Shown here: positions 1-12,282 of the stretch, in pieces
How positions within the stretch are numbered: position 1 is the first letter of the stretch
How the letters are laid out: each line of letters starts with the position of its first letter
Assembly: GCF_000423665.1 (NCBI RefSeq)
Contig: NZ_KE384073.1
Span: forward strand, 138,144-202,143
Length of the DNA stretch: 64,000 bases
Direction of reading: 5' to 3'
Source: Solirubrobacter soli DSM 22325
GTDB lineage: Bacteria > Actinomycetota > Thermoleophilia > Solirubrobacterales > Solirubrobacteraceae
Notes under the pieces: model-generated
What the model was told of the DNA's origin: nothing
What the model saw: the letters and a program-made list of their open reading frames with translations, nothing else
Database searches by the model: none
Program-made: the position numbers and the translations under genes

Positions 1-17
1 TCCACCGGTCAAGGGGC

Positions 18-23
18 TAGGAT
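18..23 (+). promoter_or_regulatory. -10 hexamer TAGGAT for leaderless start
   Basis: TAGGAT lies exactly 7 bases before the GTG of the first small gene. The spacing TANNNT-N7-RTG recurs before many genes here and fits transcription starting at the start codon. The -35 region would fall outside the window. Confidence 0.6.
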
Positions 24-30
24 CGCGCTC

Positions 31-246
31 GTGATCTATTGCGTCGTACCGGAGCCGTTGGCGGACGAGCTCTACCCCAAGCTCGCCGACTACTACGAAG
101 ACGATCCCAACGTGACGGTCATCGTCGACCGCCGCAAGAAGGAGCGTCGCCTGCCGGGGTCCACGGGTGGCGGCCAGCGGGAGATCCGCGACCGCAGACG
201 CGCGAGGATCACGGGCGACTTCCCGCCCTTCGCTTCCGTCGAGTGA
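31..246 (+). CDS. Small conserved-looking protein of unknown function (71 aa)
   Basis: I do not recognise a named family. The N-terminus (MIYCVVPEPLADELYPKLADYY) is hydrophobic and regular. The middle, NVTVIVDRRKKERR, is a beta strand followed by a strongly basic patch, and the tail is rich in Arg and Gly, which would suit nucleic-acid or acidic-partner binding; that is inference. There is no signal peptide or membrane segment. The GTG start is chosen because a TAGGAT hexamer sits 7 bases upstream and no Shine-Dalgarno is present. It converges on a response-regulator gene, with two stem-loops between them. Confidence 0.6.
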   Translation: MIYCVVPEPLADELYPKLADYYEDDPNVTVIVDRRKKERRLPGSTGGGQREIRDRRRARITGDFPPFASVE

Positions 247-251
247 CGCGG

Positions 252-304
252 CTCCGCGCTACCAACGCGCGGAGAGGTTGAAGCCGGGGCGGCCCCTCCG
301 CCCC
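252..304. terminator. Two stem-loops between convergent genes
   Basis: CTCCGCGC (252-259) pairs with GCGCGGAG (267-274) over a 7-base loop, and GGGGCGG (286-292) pairs with CCGCCCC (298-304) over a 5-base loop. They lie between convergent genes and can act from either side. Neither has a T tract, as is usual for high-GC actinobacterial terminators. Confidence 0.5.
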
Positions 305-326
305 ACCCCGATCATCCGACCTTCAA

Positions 327-1529
327 TCACCACCTTGCGGAGGAGCGGATGACCCGCAGGATCTCGTCGTCAGGGGAACCCTTGATGACAAAACCCACCG
401 CGCCGGCGCGCATCATGTCGTACTGCGAGTTCGGTGAGTCATCGGCGCTGATGGCGACGATGCGCGCCTCGGGCAGGCCTTCGCGGATCTGAACCGCGGC
501 CCGCGCGCCGCCGCCTCCGGGCATGTCGACGTCGAGCAGCACGACGTCCGGCCGCCGCCGCAGCGCGAGCTCGACCGCCTGGCCGGCGTCGACCGCCTCG
601 CCCACGATCTCGAAGCCCGGCTCGCGCTTGATGATCGCGCCGAGCATCAGCCGCGAGACTGGATCGTCGTCGGCGATCATCAGCCGCAGCGCGTTCCCCG
701 CCTCCCCGGACTGGAGGTCCTCGACACCGCCGGTCTGCTCGGAGCGCTGCCGCGCCGCCTCCGCGAGGTCGAGCAGCCCCGCCGGGTCGGGCGTGCCGCC
801 CGCCGTGGTCACGATTCCGACGCTGACCGACGTTCCGTGCTCGACGGAGGCCTCGACCGCGCGCCGGAGCCGCGCGGCCGCGAGGTTGGCGGTGTCGAGC
901 GCCTGCTCGGGCAGCAGCAGCACGAACGTCTTCGGCCCGGAGCGATAGACCGCGTCGCCGGAGCGGATCTCGGCCAGCAGGGCGCGGCCGGCGCGGCGCA
1001 TGATGTCCGCGCTCGCGGGGTCCAGGCCGATCATCGCCACGCAGTACGCGTGCCCGTAGCGCACGACTCGGGCGCAGAGCGCCGCGAGGTCCTCGTCCAG
1101 CCGCGAACGCGATCCGGCGCCGGTCATGCCGTCGAAGCGGGCGTCGGCGTACATCTGGCGGTGCACCGACGTGATCCGCTCGGCCGCGATCAGTCCGCGC
1201 TCGATCTCCGCGGCGTCCGGCGGCTTGGACAGCACGTCGTCGGCGCCTAGCTGCACGGCCTCGCGCGACGCGGTCTCATCCGCCCGCCCGGTGAGCAGCA
1301 TGATGTACGTGTACCCGGCCTCGGACGTGCGGATCCGCGCCGCCAGCTCCGACCCGCTGATGCCCGGCATCTCCCAGTCGGTGATCACGACCTCGGGCTT
1401 GAACATCTGGAAGGCGTTGAACGCCTCCGCGCCGTCCGACGCGTGCAGCGCGCTGTGTCCGAGGTGCTCGACGGTCGCGGCGACGGTCAGCCGCGTGCCC
1501 GGGTCGTCATCGACGATGAGGATCTTCAT
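327..1529 (-). CDS. Response regulator, REC - degenerate GGDEF - REC (400 aa)
   Basis: An N-terminal receiver domain (about 1-120) starts MKILIVDDDPG with acidic pocket D7-D9 and likely phosphoacceptor D51 in VVITDWEMPG. A middle domain (about 130-275) has the GGDEF fold outline, but the signature is RSGPKTF instead of R-[Y/F]-GGDEF, so no diguanylate cyclase activity is expected. A second receiver domain (about 277-400) has IADDDP and LLDVDMPG. The ATG is chosen because receiver homology begins there; GGAG lies 9 bases upstream. It is divergent from the hybrid kinase and is its likely phosphorelay partner. The C-terminal receiver resembles the single-domain regulator encoded 6 kb away. Confidence 0.85.
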   Translation of the reverse strand: MKILIVDDDPGTRLTVAATVEHLGHSALHASDGAEAFNAFQMFKPEVVITDWEMPGISGSELAARIRTSEAGYTYIMLLTGRADETASREAVQLGADDVLSKPPDAAEIERGLIAAERITSVHRQMYADARFDGMTGAGSRSRLDEDLAALCARVVRYGHAYCVAMIGLDPASADIMRRAGRALLAEIRSGDAVYRSGPKTFVLLLPEQALDTANLAAARLRRAVEASVEHGTSVSVGIVTTAGGTPDPAGLLDLAEAARQRSEQTGGVEDLQSGEAGNALRLMIADDDPVSRLMLGAIIKREPGFEIVGEAVDAGQAVELALRRRPDVVLLDVDMPGGGGARAAVQIREGLPEARIVAISADDSPNSQYDMMRAGAVGFVIKGSPDDEILRVIRSSARW

Positions 1530-1618
1530 GAGGCGGTGCTCCAGTCCGTGTGCTGACCAGGCACCTCGCATGCGGATTGCAGTCCGGGCCCCTTTCGGCC
1601 GATGGATGGTACTGAGCG

Positions 1619-4704
<3,086 letters not shown>

Positions 4705-4705
<1 letters not shown>

Positions 4706-7374
4706 TGGACCGCGTCCTGCTCGCCCTCGCGGCCATCGCACTATTGACCGCCGCGCTCGCGCGCCGCGCCGCCGCGCGTGCCGCCGTGTCCGAGCGCCGC
4801 TACCGCGAGCTCGCCGCGCAGTGGCCGGACTCGGCGATCGCGCTGATCGACCACGACCTGTGCTTCACGCTCTTCGAGGGCGACGCGTTCGCGCCCTACT
4901 GGACGGCCGAGGAGGTCGTCGGCCGCCATGTCGCCGAGGCGATGGCCGAGGATCGGGTCGACGAGGCACTGCCGACCATCGAGGCCGCGCTCGCGGGCAA
5001 GCGCTCCACGCTCGAGTGGGCGGGCGTGCGCTCCGGCGCCACGTTCCGGGTCGACGTCGTCCCGTTCCGCGAGAACGGCCACGAGATCACGCATGCGATG
5101 CTCGCGATCCGCAATATCCACCAGGAGAAGGCGCTCCAGCAGTCGCTCTCCGAGCAGAAGGGCTTTCTCACCGCCGTCCTCGAGCAGCTGGGCGAGCGTG
5201 TGATCGTCTCCGACGCCGACGGCAACATCGTGCACTTCGGCGGCCGCCACACGGCGGGCAAGGCCGGGCTGCACCCGCTCGAGTGGGCGGACGCGTTCGG
5301 GCTCAAGCACCCGGACGGCCAGGCGCTCGGCCCGCACGAGGTACCGCTCCTGCGCGCGTTGCGCGGGGACGAGGTCCGCGACGTCGAGCTGCGTGTCGAG
5401 ACCCCGGTCGGCACCCTCGCGCTGCTGGCCAGCGGCGGCCCGGTGCTGACCGACGACGGGCGCAAGCTCGGCGCGGTCGTCGTCAACGCCGACCTGACCG
5501 CGTTCCGCGACGCCGAAGGCCGCCTCCGCCGCAGCGAGGAGCGCCACCGCCGCGTCGTCGAGAGCATGGTCGACTGCGTCTTCGAGACCGACGAGCAGGG
5601 GCGCTGGACGCATCTCTCCGAGAACTGGACCGCCGCCACCGGGCACAGCGTCCAGGACACGCTGGGCCGCCCGTCCTGGGCCTACGTGCACCCGGACGAC
5701 CGCGCCGCCCACGCCCACGCCTTCGCCCCGCTGCTCGCGGGCGAGCGCGCCGACGCCCGCTTCCAGCACCGCTTCCTGACCACCTCGGGCGCCGAGCGCT
5801 GGGGCGAGGTCCAGGTGCGCGCGGTCTCAGGCTGGGACGGGCTCCCCACCGGTTTCGTCGGCGTCATGCGCGACATCACCGACGTGATGCGCGCGCAGCA
5901 GCACGCGGCCGCCGAGAGCGCGGTCATGCGGCTGCTGTCCGGCGCGCACGGGCTCGTCGACATGGGCGCGGGGCTGATCGAGGCGCTCGCGTCCGAACTC
6001 GGGTGGGACGGCGCGGAGCTGTGGCAGATGGCCGGCGACGAGCGGCTGCGCCGCACCGCCGACTGGACCGCGCCCGGCGTGCGGTTGGACCGCTTCATGG
6101 ACGCCGGCGCACGGCTCGGGTTCGAGGTCGGCGACGGCTACCCCGGCATGGCGTGGATGTCGCGCGTGCCCCAGTGGCGCTCCGACATCGAGGGCGACAG
6201 CGCCCTCGTGCGCCTGCACGAGGGGCTCGAGGACGGCATCCGCTCGACGGTCGCCCTCCCGCTGCGCGCCGGCGGCGCGCCGGTCGGCGTCGTGATCCTG
6301 CTCTCGCGCACGCCGCGCGAGGCCGAGCCGGGGCTCGTGCGCCTGCTCGATGCGATCAGCGGCCACGTGACCCAGTTCCTCCAGCGCCGCGAGGCGGAGG
6401 GCCGCGCGGCCGAGCAGGCCGAGGATCTCAAGAAGCTCTCGGCGATCGCCCATGACCTCGCGGGCCAGTCCGACCACTACGGGGCGCGGATGACGCTGAC
6501 CCGGGCGGTGCGTGACGTGGCCGCGGCGTCGGGCGTGAACCTGTGGGAGCCGACGGCCGCCGGTGACGAGCTCGAGGTCACCGCGTCCTCCGGCGCCGCG
6601 CTGCGCGGGATGACCGCCTCGCTCGGCATCGACTCCGGGCTCAGGACCGCGTTCCAGACGGGCGAGTTCGCGTTCGCCGCCGACGTGATCACCGACCCCC
6701 GCGTCAAGTTCCGCTGGAACGAGCTGACCTCAGCGCGCTCCGGCGCGTGGGTGCCGGCCGTCCAGGACGGGCGCGTCGTGGCGGTGCTCGCGGTGAGCTG
6801 GAACGCGCCGCGCAGTGAGCTCTCCGAGCGCGAGATCGGGCTGCTGCAGCTGCTCGCCGCGGAGGCCGCGATCACGATCCAGCGCACCGATCTGCTGGCG
6901 CAGCTGCAGTCCTCGGCGCGCACCGACCCGCTGACCGGGCTGCCGAACCGGCGCGTGTGGGACGAGGACCTCGAGCGCGAGATCGCGCGCGCTCGCCGCC
7001 ACGGCGGGAACCTCTGCCTGGCGATGCTCGACCTCGACCGCTTCAAGGCCTTCAACGACAACCACGGCCACCAGGGCGGCGACCAGCTGCTCGCGGCGAC
7101 CGCGACCGCCTGGCGCCCCGTGCTGCGCGCGACGGACACGCTCGCCCGCTACGGCGGCGAGGAGTTCGCGGTGCTGCTGCCGCACTCCGACGAGGAGGGC
7201 GCGATGACGGTCGTGGGTCGGCTGCTCGAGGTCGTGCCGCTCGGCCAGACCGCGTCCGCCGGCGTGGCGGTGTGGGACGGCAAGGAGAGCGCCACCGAGT
7301 TGCTCGCGCGCGCCGACGCCGCGCTCTATGAGGCCAAGGGCGCAGGGCGCGCCCGGGCCCTCCTCGCCGGCTAG
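4705..7374 (+). CDS. PAS/GAF-regulated diguanylate cyclase (889 aa)
   Basis: A short N-terminal membrane helix (VLLALAAIALLTAALA) is followed by three PAS-like modules (about 25-140, 145-275 and 280-395; the third with a clear PAC end, GFVGVMRDITDV). Two GAF-like domains follow (about 405-565 and 585-730), then a C-terminal GGDEF domain (about 735-889). The active loop RYGGEEF is intact and an RxxD product-inhibition site (RATD) sits five residues before it, so this is predicted to make c-di-GMP with feedback inhibition. There is no EAL domain. It overlaps the hybrid kinase stop by one base and converges on the single-domain regulator, sharing the palindromic CTAG stop. Confidence 0.92.
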
Positions 7375-7733
7375 GCCTTCAAAGCGGCGAGCACCTCAGC
7401 CGGGGCGGCGCCTTTCACGACGTAGCCGGTTGCGCCAGCTTGCGCCATCGCCTCGCGCGCGTCTCCGGACTCGTGGGCACTGAGCGCGAACAGCCGGATC
7501 GCGGGGTGCCGGGCATGGATCTCACGTGCCGCGTGCAATCCACCGCCTTTCGGCATTTCAATGTCCAACAAGGCGATGTCGGGTTCGTGCTGGTCCGCGA
7601 GGGCGATCGCCTCTTCGGCATCCTCGGCCTGACCGACCAGTTCGATCTCGGGGTCGGCGCCCACCATCGCGCCGAGGAGCATCCGCATCACGGGGTCGTC
7701 GTCCGCGATCAACAGGCGTAGCGGCTCGTTCAC
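7371..7733 (-). CDS. Single-domain CheY-like response regulator (120 aa)
   Basis: This is a complete receiver fold with no output domain: acidic pocket D11-D13 (LIADDDPVMRM), likely phosphoacceptor D57 (LLDIEMPKGGG), conserved Ser in FALSAHES and Lys in GYVVKGAAP. It resembles the C-terminal receiver of the REC-GGDEF-REC protein encoded at the left end, which suggests a shared kinase or a phosphate sink. The GTG start is chosen because TAATGT lies 7 bases upstream on this strand. The stop overlaps that of the diguanylate cyclase gene tail to tail. Confidence 0.88.
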   Translation of the reverse strand: MNEPLRLLIADDDPVMRMLLGAMVGADPEIELVGQAEDAEEAIALADQHEPDIALLDIEMPKGGGLHAAREIHARHPAIRLFALSAHESGDAREAMAQAGATGYVVKGAAPAEVLAALKA

Positions 7734-7740
7734 CGAGGCA

Positions 7741-7757
7741 ACATTACGGCCTACGAT
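7741..7757. promoter_or_regulatory. Back-to-back -10 elements of two divergent leaderless genes
   Basis: On the minus strand TAATGT (7746-7741) precedes the response-regulator GTG by 7 bases. On the plus strand TACGAT (7752-7757) precedes an ATG at 7765 by 7 bases. Only five bases separate the two hexamers, so each promoter occupies the other's spacer or -35 space. Confidence 0.6.
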
Positions 7758-7764
7758 GGCGGGG

Positions 7765-9693
7765 ATGGGCGATTGGGCCGCGGTGTCGGCGTCCACGGCT
7801 TCGGCGGAAGACGCCGTGGCGGCGGCGTGGCCGGGAGCGGTTCAAACGCTGCTCGACCGGGTCACGGTGCTCGAGGACGCGGTCGCCGGCTTGCTCGCGG
7901 GCGACCTCGGCGAAGACGCGCGCGAGACCGCGCGGCGTGAGGCGCACCGGCTGGCGGGCTCGCTCGGCGCGTTCGGGGTCGCGGCCGGGTCGGTGCTCGC
8001 GCGCGACCTCGAGAACGCGCTCGGCGGGGACGTCCAGATCGCCGACGCGCCGCTGTTGGCCGAGCGGGTGCTCTCGCTGCGTCGCGCGGTCGAGGCGGGC
8101 CCGCCCGCATCGACGGAGACGGATGACGCCGGGCCGCGCGTGGTGTTCGCGGGCTTGGCGGGCTCGGTCTCCGGCCCGCTGCTGGCGGCCGCCGACGGGC
8201 GCGGCTGGCGGGTGACCGCGGCACGCGCGGTGAGCTCCGACGAGGCCGACGTGGTCCTGCTCGGCCCGGGCGTCGGCGACGTGCCCGGCACGATTGCGCG
8301 CCTGTCCCGCGACGGCGTCGCGGTCGCGGTCCTCGTCGAGCCGTCGACCGACCGGCTCGAGCTGGTGCGCTCGGGCGCACGGCGCGTGATCGGCGCCGAG
8401 TTGCGGCCCGAGGCGATCGTCGCCGAACTGGGGGCGCTGGCGCGCGATCGCGGGCGCAACGAGACCTCGGTGCTGGCCGTCGACGACGATCCGATCTCGC
8501 TCGAGATCATCGCGGTCGCGCTGCGGAGCGCGGGCCATGTGGTCACCACGCTGTCGGACCCGCTGGAGTTCTGGAACGCGCTCGAGCGCTCGCGTCCGGA
8601 CCTCGTCGTGCTCGACGTGCAGATGCCCGGCGCCGACGGCATCGAGCTCTGCCGCGCGTTGCGTGCCGACCCGCTCTGGCGCGGCACGCCGGTGCTCTTC
8701 CTGACGGCGACGACGTCCTCGGGTGCCGTGGCCGAGTTGTTCGCCGCCGGCGCCGACGACTACGTGCCCAAGCCGGTGCACCCGGACGAACTGGTGGCGC
8801 GCGTGTCCGGCCGGCTCGAACGCATGGGGCAGGCGCGCGCGGGCGCGCAGCGCGACGTCGCCACCGGGCTGCTGCGCCGCGAGGCGGCGGAGCCGCTGCT
8901 GGAGCGGCTGCTCGACCTGGCCGTCCGGATGCGGCTGAAGTACACCGTCGCCGCGCTCGCGGTCGACGGCTTCGACGCCCTCGACGACGCCACGCGCGAG
9001 CGCGGGATGATGCTCGCCGGCACCGTCGCGCGGCTCGTGCTCCGGATGGGCGACGTGGGCGCGGTCTGGGGCTCGGGCGAGCTCGTGCTGGGGATGGTCG
9101 GCTCCGACGAGACCGACGTGCGGCGGCTGCTGGGGGACGCGATCGGCTCGGTGGCCGACCCCGAGCTGACCGGCTCGGCCGGCGTCGCGGAGTACCCCCG
9201 CGACGGCGACGACCTCGTGTCGTTGGTGGCGGCGGCGTCCGCCACGCGGCGTGGTGCCGAGCGCGACGGCGGGAACCGCGTCGCGGTCGCGGGCGGGCGG
9301 CCCGAGGGCGCCAAGCGGGTCGACGTCGCGCTCGTGGAGGACGACGAGGTGCTCGCGCGGCTGATCCTCGACGGGCTCGGGACGCGCGGCTACCGGACCC
9401 GCTGGCTGCGCGACGGCGAGGAGGCCGCGAGCGAGCTGGGCGGCGCGTCCCCCGGCGTGCGCGCGGGGTTGATCCTGCTCGATTGGGATCTGCCCTCGGT
9501 CGACGGTCTGACGGTGCTGCGCGGGCTCGCGGCCGACGGGACCTTGGCGGCGAGCCGCGTGGTGATGCTCACCGCGCGCGCGTCGCAGCGCGAGATCCTC
9601 ACCGCGCTCGAGCTCGGCGCGTCCGACCACATCGCCAAGCCCTTCAGCCTCGCCGTGCTGCTGCAACGGGTGGAGCGGGTGCTCGCGCATTGA
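7765..9693 (+). CDS. Phosphorelay protein HPt - REC-like - REC - degenerate GGDEF - REC (642 aa)
   Basis: The HPt domain carries the phosphorylatable His near residue 61 (REAHRLAGSLGAFG). A receiver-like domain (about 120-225) lacks the Asp pocket. A normal receiver follows (about 232-355; LAVDDDP, LVVLDVQMPGADG, VPKPVHP). A GGDEF-like domain (about 365-510) has VWGSGELVLG where the active loop should be and must be inactive. The last receiver (about 515-642) has VEDDE, LLDWDLPSVDG and AKPFSLAV. The start is taken at the ATG 7 bases after TACGAT; an in-frame ATG nine bases earlier lies inside that hexamer. The last codons overlap the HEAT-protein start. It could be a relay hub between the hybrid kinase and the downstream output. 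Confidence 0.85.
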   Translation: MGDWAAVSASTASAEDAVAAAWPGAVQTLLDRVTVLEDAVAGLLAGDLGEDARETARREAHRLAGSLGAFGVAAGSVLARDLENALGGDVQIADAPLLAERVLSLRRAVEAGPPASTETDDAGPRVVFAGLAGSVSGPLLAAADGRGWRVTAARAVSSDEADVVLLGPGVGDVPGTIARLSRDGVAVAVLVEPSTDRLELVRSGARRVIGAELRPEAIVAELGALARDRGRNETSVLAVDDDPISLEIIAVALRSAGHVVTTLSDPLEFWNALERSRPDLVVLDVQMPGADGIELCRALRADPLWRGTPVLFLTATTSSGAVAELFAAGADDYVPKPVHPDELVARVSGRLERMGQARAGAQRDVATGLLRREAAEPLLERLLDLAVRMRLKYTVAALAVDGFDALDDATRERGMMLAGTVARLVLRMGDVGAVWGSGELVLGMVGSDETDVRRLLGDAIGSVADPELTGSAGVAEYPRDGDDLVSLVAAASATRRGAERDGGNRVAVAGGRPEGAKRVDVALVEDDEVLARLILDGLGTRGYRTRWLRDGEEAASELGGASPGVRAGLILLDWDLPSVDGLTVLRGLAADGTLAASRVVMLTARASQREILTALELGASDHIAKPFSLAVLLQRVERVLAH

Positions 9694-10724
9694 TCAATAC
9701 GTCGGTCCTGCTGGTCGCGATCGTCGTCCTGATCGTCCTCATCCTGATCGGGCTGGCGCTGCTGGTCGTGCACGGCATCGTGCGCTCCGTGGTCGCGAGG
9801 CTGCGGGGGCGGCGGATCGCCGCCGCGCGGGACGCCCTGCTCGCCGCGGCCCGTCGCGGCGAGCCCGACGACGCCGCCGGGAGTGCGCTGCGGGCGATCC
9901 CGCACGAGCGTGCGCTGGAGCTGCTCGAGGAGCTCGCGCCGAGCCTCGCCGGCCCGGAGCTCGAGGCGCTCAGCGCGATCGCGCGCCAGCGTGGACTGAT
10001 CGCCGACGCCGAGCGCGAGTGCGCGAGCCGCCGCTGGCGGACGCGGTTGCACGCCGTGCGTGTGTTGGCGCTGCTCGGCGGGGGAGAGGCGACCGTGCCG
10101 CGGCTGCTCGACGACGAACGGCCTGAGGTGCGCGCGCAGGCGGCCGAGTGGGCGGCCGGGCATCCGGAGTCGGCGCCGAAGATCGTCGCGATGCTCGACG
10201 ACCCCGGGCGGTTCGTGCGCTACACGGCGATGGACTCCCTGATCCGCCTGCGCGCCGCGGCGGTCGAGCCGTTGTCGGCCGCCATCGAGACCTCGCCGCG
10301 GCCACGCGCCCCCCTCGAGGTCGCCGCGCGGATCGGCGATCCTCGCCTGGCCGGCCCCGCCCAGGCCCGGCTGGACGACCCCGACGCCGTCGTGCGCTCG
10401 TGGGCGGCGCGCGTGCTCGGCGGGCTCGGCGGCGACGAGCACGCGGCGGCGGTCGTCGAGCGGCTCGCCGACGAGGACGCCGAGGTCCGCGCGGCCGCGG
10501 CGGTGGCGCTCGGGCGCCTCGGCCACTGGCCGTCGGCGCCGGCGGTCGCGGCGCTGCTCACCGACCGCGACTGGAACGTCCGCCGCTCCGCCGCGTTGGC
10601 GCTGCGCGCGCTCGGCCCGGCCGGCGAGCTGCTGCTCCGTCGCGCGCTGCGCGACGAAGACGCGTTCGCCCGCGACATGGCCCAACAGACGCTCGACCTC
10701 CCGGAGGCGGTGCTCCCGCGATGA
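9690..10724 (+). CDS. Membrane-anchored HEAT-repeat protein (344 aa)
   Basis: A TTG start overlaps the upstream stop (TTGA), so translation is probably coupled. One N-terminal membrane helix (VLLVAIVVLIVLILIGLALL, about 5-26) is followed by a cytosolic array of about seven HEAT/PBS-lyase-type repeats (about 110-340), seen as recurring blocks such as LLDDERPEVRAQAAEWAA, LDDPDAVVRSWAARVLG and LADEDAEVRAAAAVALG. Such solenoids bind proteins. Because it sits between relay proteins and a glycosyltransferase, I infer a scaffold or regulator of the synthase at the membrane. A long hairpin separates it from the glycosyltransferase gene. Confidence 0.85.
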   Translation: MINTSVLLVAIVVLIVLILIGLALLVVHGIVRSVVARLRGRRIAAARDALLAAARRGEPDDAAGSALRAIPHERALELLEELAPSLAGPELEALSAIARQRGLIADAERECASRRWRTRLHAVRVLALLGGGEATVPRLLDDERPEVRAQAAEWAAGHPESAPKIVAMLDDPGRFVRYTAMDSLIRLRAAAVEPLSAAIETSPRPRAPLEVAARIGDPRLAGPAQARLDDPDAVVRSWAARVLGGLGGDEHAAAVVERLADEDAEVRAAAAVALGRLGHWPSAPAVAALLTDRDWNVRRSAALALRALGPAGELLLRRALRDEDAFARDMAQQTLDLPEAVLPR

Positions 10725-10752
10725 CGCGCGTCCACACCCGCCCCGCGACGCG

Positions 10753-10813
10753 AGGTGAGCCGGTTTGGTCTGGCGAGGCCAGACGAAACCGGCTCACCTG
10801 GCGAGGTGAGCCG
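10753..10813 (+). promoter_or_regulatory. Long hairpin with alternative fold over a Shine-Dalgarno
   Basis: A 22-base left arm (10753-10774) pairs with 10778-10799 over a GAG loop with one mismatch. The end of the right arm (GGCTCACCT, 10791-10799) can instead pair with AGGTGAGCC at 10804-10812 over a GGCG loop. That second copy contains GAGGTGA, a full-strength Shine-Dalgarno placed just before the GTG of the glycosyltransferase. The two folds exclude each other. The hairpin core (TGGTCTGGC-GAG-GCCAGAC) recurs at 34134-34178. Whether it acts as a switch, attenuator or mobile palindrome is inference. Confidence 0.6.
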
Positions 10814-10815
10814 CG

Positions 10816-12282
10816 GTGATCGGCGACGCCGTCGAGTTCGTCCTCAGCACGCTCAACTGGGTGATCCTCGGGTACTTCTTCCTCGTCAACGGCGTGCTCG
10901 CCGCGCTGCTGGTGTCCGCGGCGATCGAGATGCGCGCGCATCGCCTCAACGTCTGGCGCGAGAACCGCTGGCGCGTGCTCTCCTCGGAGGTCACCCCGAC
11001 GATCTCGATGCTCGCGCCGGCCTACAACGAGGCGCGCACGGTGTCCGAGTCGGTGCGCTCGCTGCTGACGCTGCGCTACCCGAGCCTGGAGATCGTGCTG
11101 ATCAACGACGGCTCCAGCGACGCGACGCTGGAGGTCCTCAAGCGCGACTTCGACCTCGTCCCCGTGCACGCCGCGCCGGTCCAGCGCCGCCTCGAGGCCG
11201 CGCCGATCCGTGGCGTGTACAGATCGCGGCGAACGCCCGCATTGGTGGTCGTCGACAAGGAGAACGGCGGCAAGGCGGATGCGTTGAACGTCGGGCTCGA
11301 CGTCGCGGGCGGCGAGCTCGTGTGCGCGATCGACTCCGACACGCTCGTCGAGGCCGACGCCCTGCAGCGGATGATCCGGCCGTTCCTCGTCGACGACGAC
11401 GTGCTCGCCGTCGGTGGGACGATCCGCGCGGTCAACGGCTGCGAGGTCCGCTCGGGCCGCGTGATCCACGAGCGGGCGCCGCGCAAGCCGCTGGAGGCGA
11501 TGCAGGCGGTCGAGTACCTGCGGGCGTTCATCGCCGGGCGCCTGGGCTGGAACCGGCTCGGCGGCAACCTCGTCATCTCCGGCGCGTTCGGCCTTTTCCG
11601 GCGCGAGCCGATGATCGCGTCAGGCGGCTACCTCCACGAGACCGTGGGCGAGGACATGGAGGTCGTCGTGCGGATGCGGCGACAGGCGCGAGAGGAGAAG
11701 CGAGGCGACCGCGTGCTGTTCGTCCCGGACCCGGTGGCGTGGACCGAGGTCCCGTCGAAGCTGAAGATCCTCGCCCGCCAGCGCGACCGCTGGCATCGCG
11801 GCCTCGCGGACGTGCTGCGGCGCCACCTCAAGCTCACCTTCAACCCGCGCTACGGCGCGCTCGGCCTCGTCGCGTTCCCGTACTTCCTGCTCGTCGAGCT
11901 GCTCGCGCCGGTCGTCGAGCTCGTCGGCGTGATCGCCGTGGTCCTCGGCCTGCTCCTCGGCGTGGTCAACGTCGAGTTCGCGATCCTCTTCGTGATCCTC
12001 GCCTACGGGTTCAGCGTGGCGTTGACCGCGTTCACGCTCGCGCTCGAGCAGTGGACGTACCGCGGCTACGGCCGGCTCGGCGACCGGCTCTGGCTGCTCG
12101 GCATCTCGCTCTTCGAAGGGCTCGGCTACCGCCAGCTGACCGCGGTGTGGCGCTTCAAGGGCCTGCTGAAGTACACGCGCGGGAGCCGCGAGTGGGGCGT
12201 GATGACGCGCGAGGGCTTCGCCGGCACCGTATCCTCGGAAGAGATGCAGACCGAAGAAAGGGCTGACGCCCCGGCGCGTTGA
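10816..12282 (+). CDS. Processive family-2 glycosyltransferase (488 aa)
   Basis: This resembles PgaC/NdvC-like synthases that polymerise and extrude a polysaccharide. It has an N-terminal membrane helix (about 10-35) and a GT-A catalytic domain (about 60-330) with PAYNEARTV, INDGSSD, nucleotide and metal-binding DSD (CAIDSDTLVEADAL), acceptor-site GED (ETVGEDMEVV) and processivity motif QRDRW. Two to four C-terminal membrane helices follow (about 350-430). The GTG start follows the Shine-Dalgarno GAGGTGA. No PilZ domain is seen, so c-di-GMP control would need a separate receptor. The product (poly-GlcNAc, hyaluronan-like or other) cannot be told from sequence alone. The stop overlaps the next TTG. 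Confidence 0.9.
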   Translation: MIGDAVEFVLSTLNWVILGYFFLVNGVLAALLVSAAIEMRAHRLNVWRENRWRVLSSEVTPTISMLAPAYNEARTVSESVRSLLTLRYPSLEIVLINDGSSDATLEVLKRDFDLVPVHAAPVQRRLEAAPIRGVYRSRRTPALVVVDKENGGKADALNVGLDVAGGELVCAIDSDTLVEADALQRMIRPFLVDDDVLAVGGTIRAVNGCEVRSGRVIHERAPRKPLEAMQAVEYLRAFIAGRLGWNRLGGNLVISGAFGLFRREPMIASGGYLHETVGEDMEVVVRMRRQAREEKRGDRVLFVPDPVAWTEVPSKLKILARQRDRWHRGLADVLRRHLKLTFNPRYGALGLVAFPYFLLVELLAPVVELVGVIAVVLGLLLGVVNVEFAILFVILAYGFSVALTAFTLALEQWTYRGYGRLGDRLWLLGISLFEGLGYRQLTAVWRFKGLLKYTRGSREWGVMTREGFAGTVSSEEMQTEERADAPAR

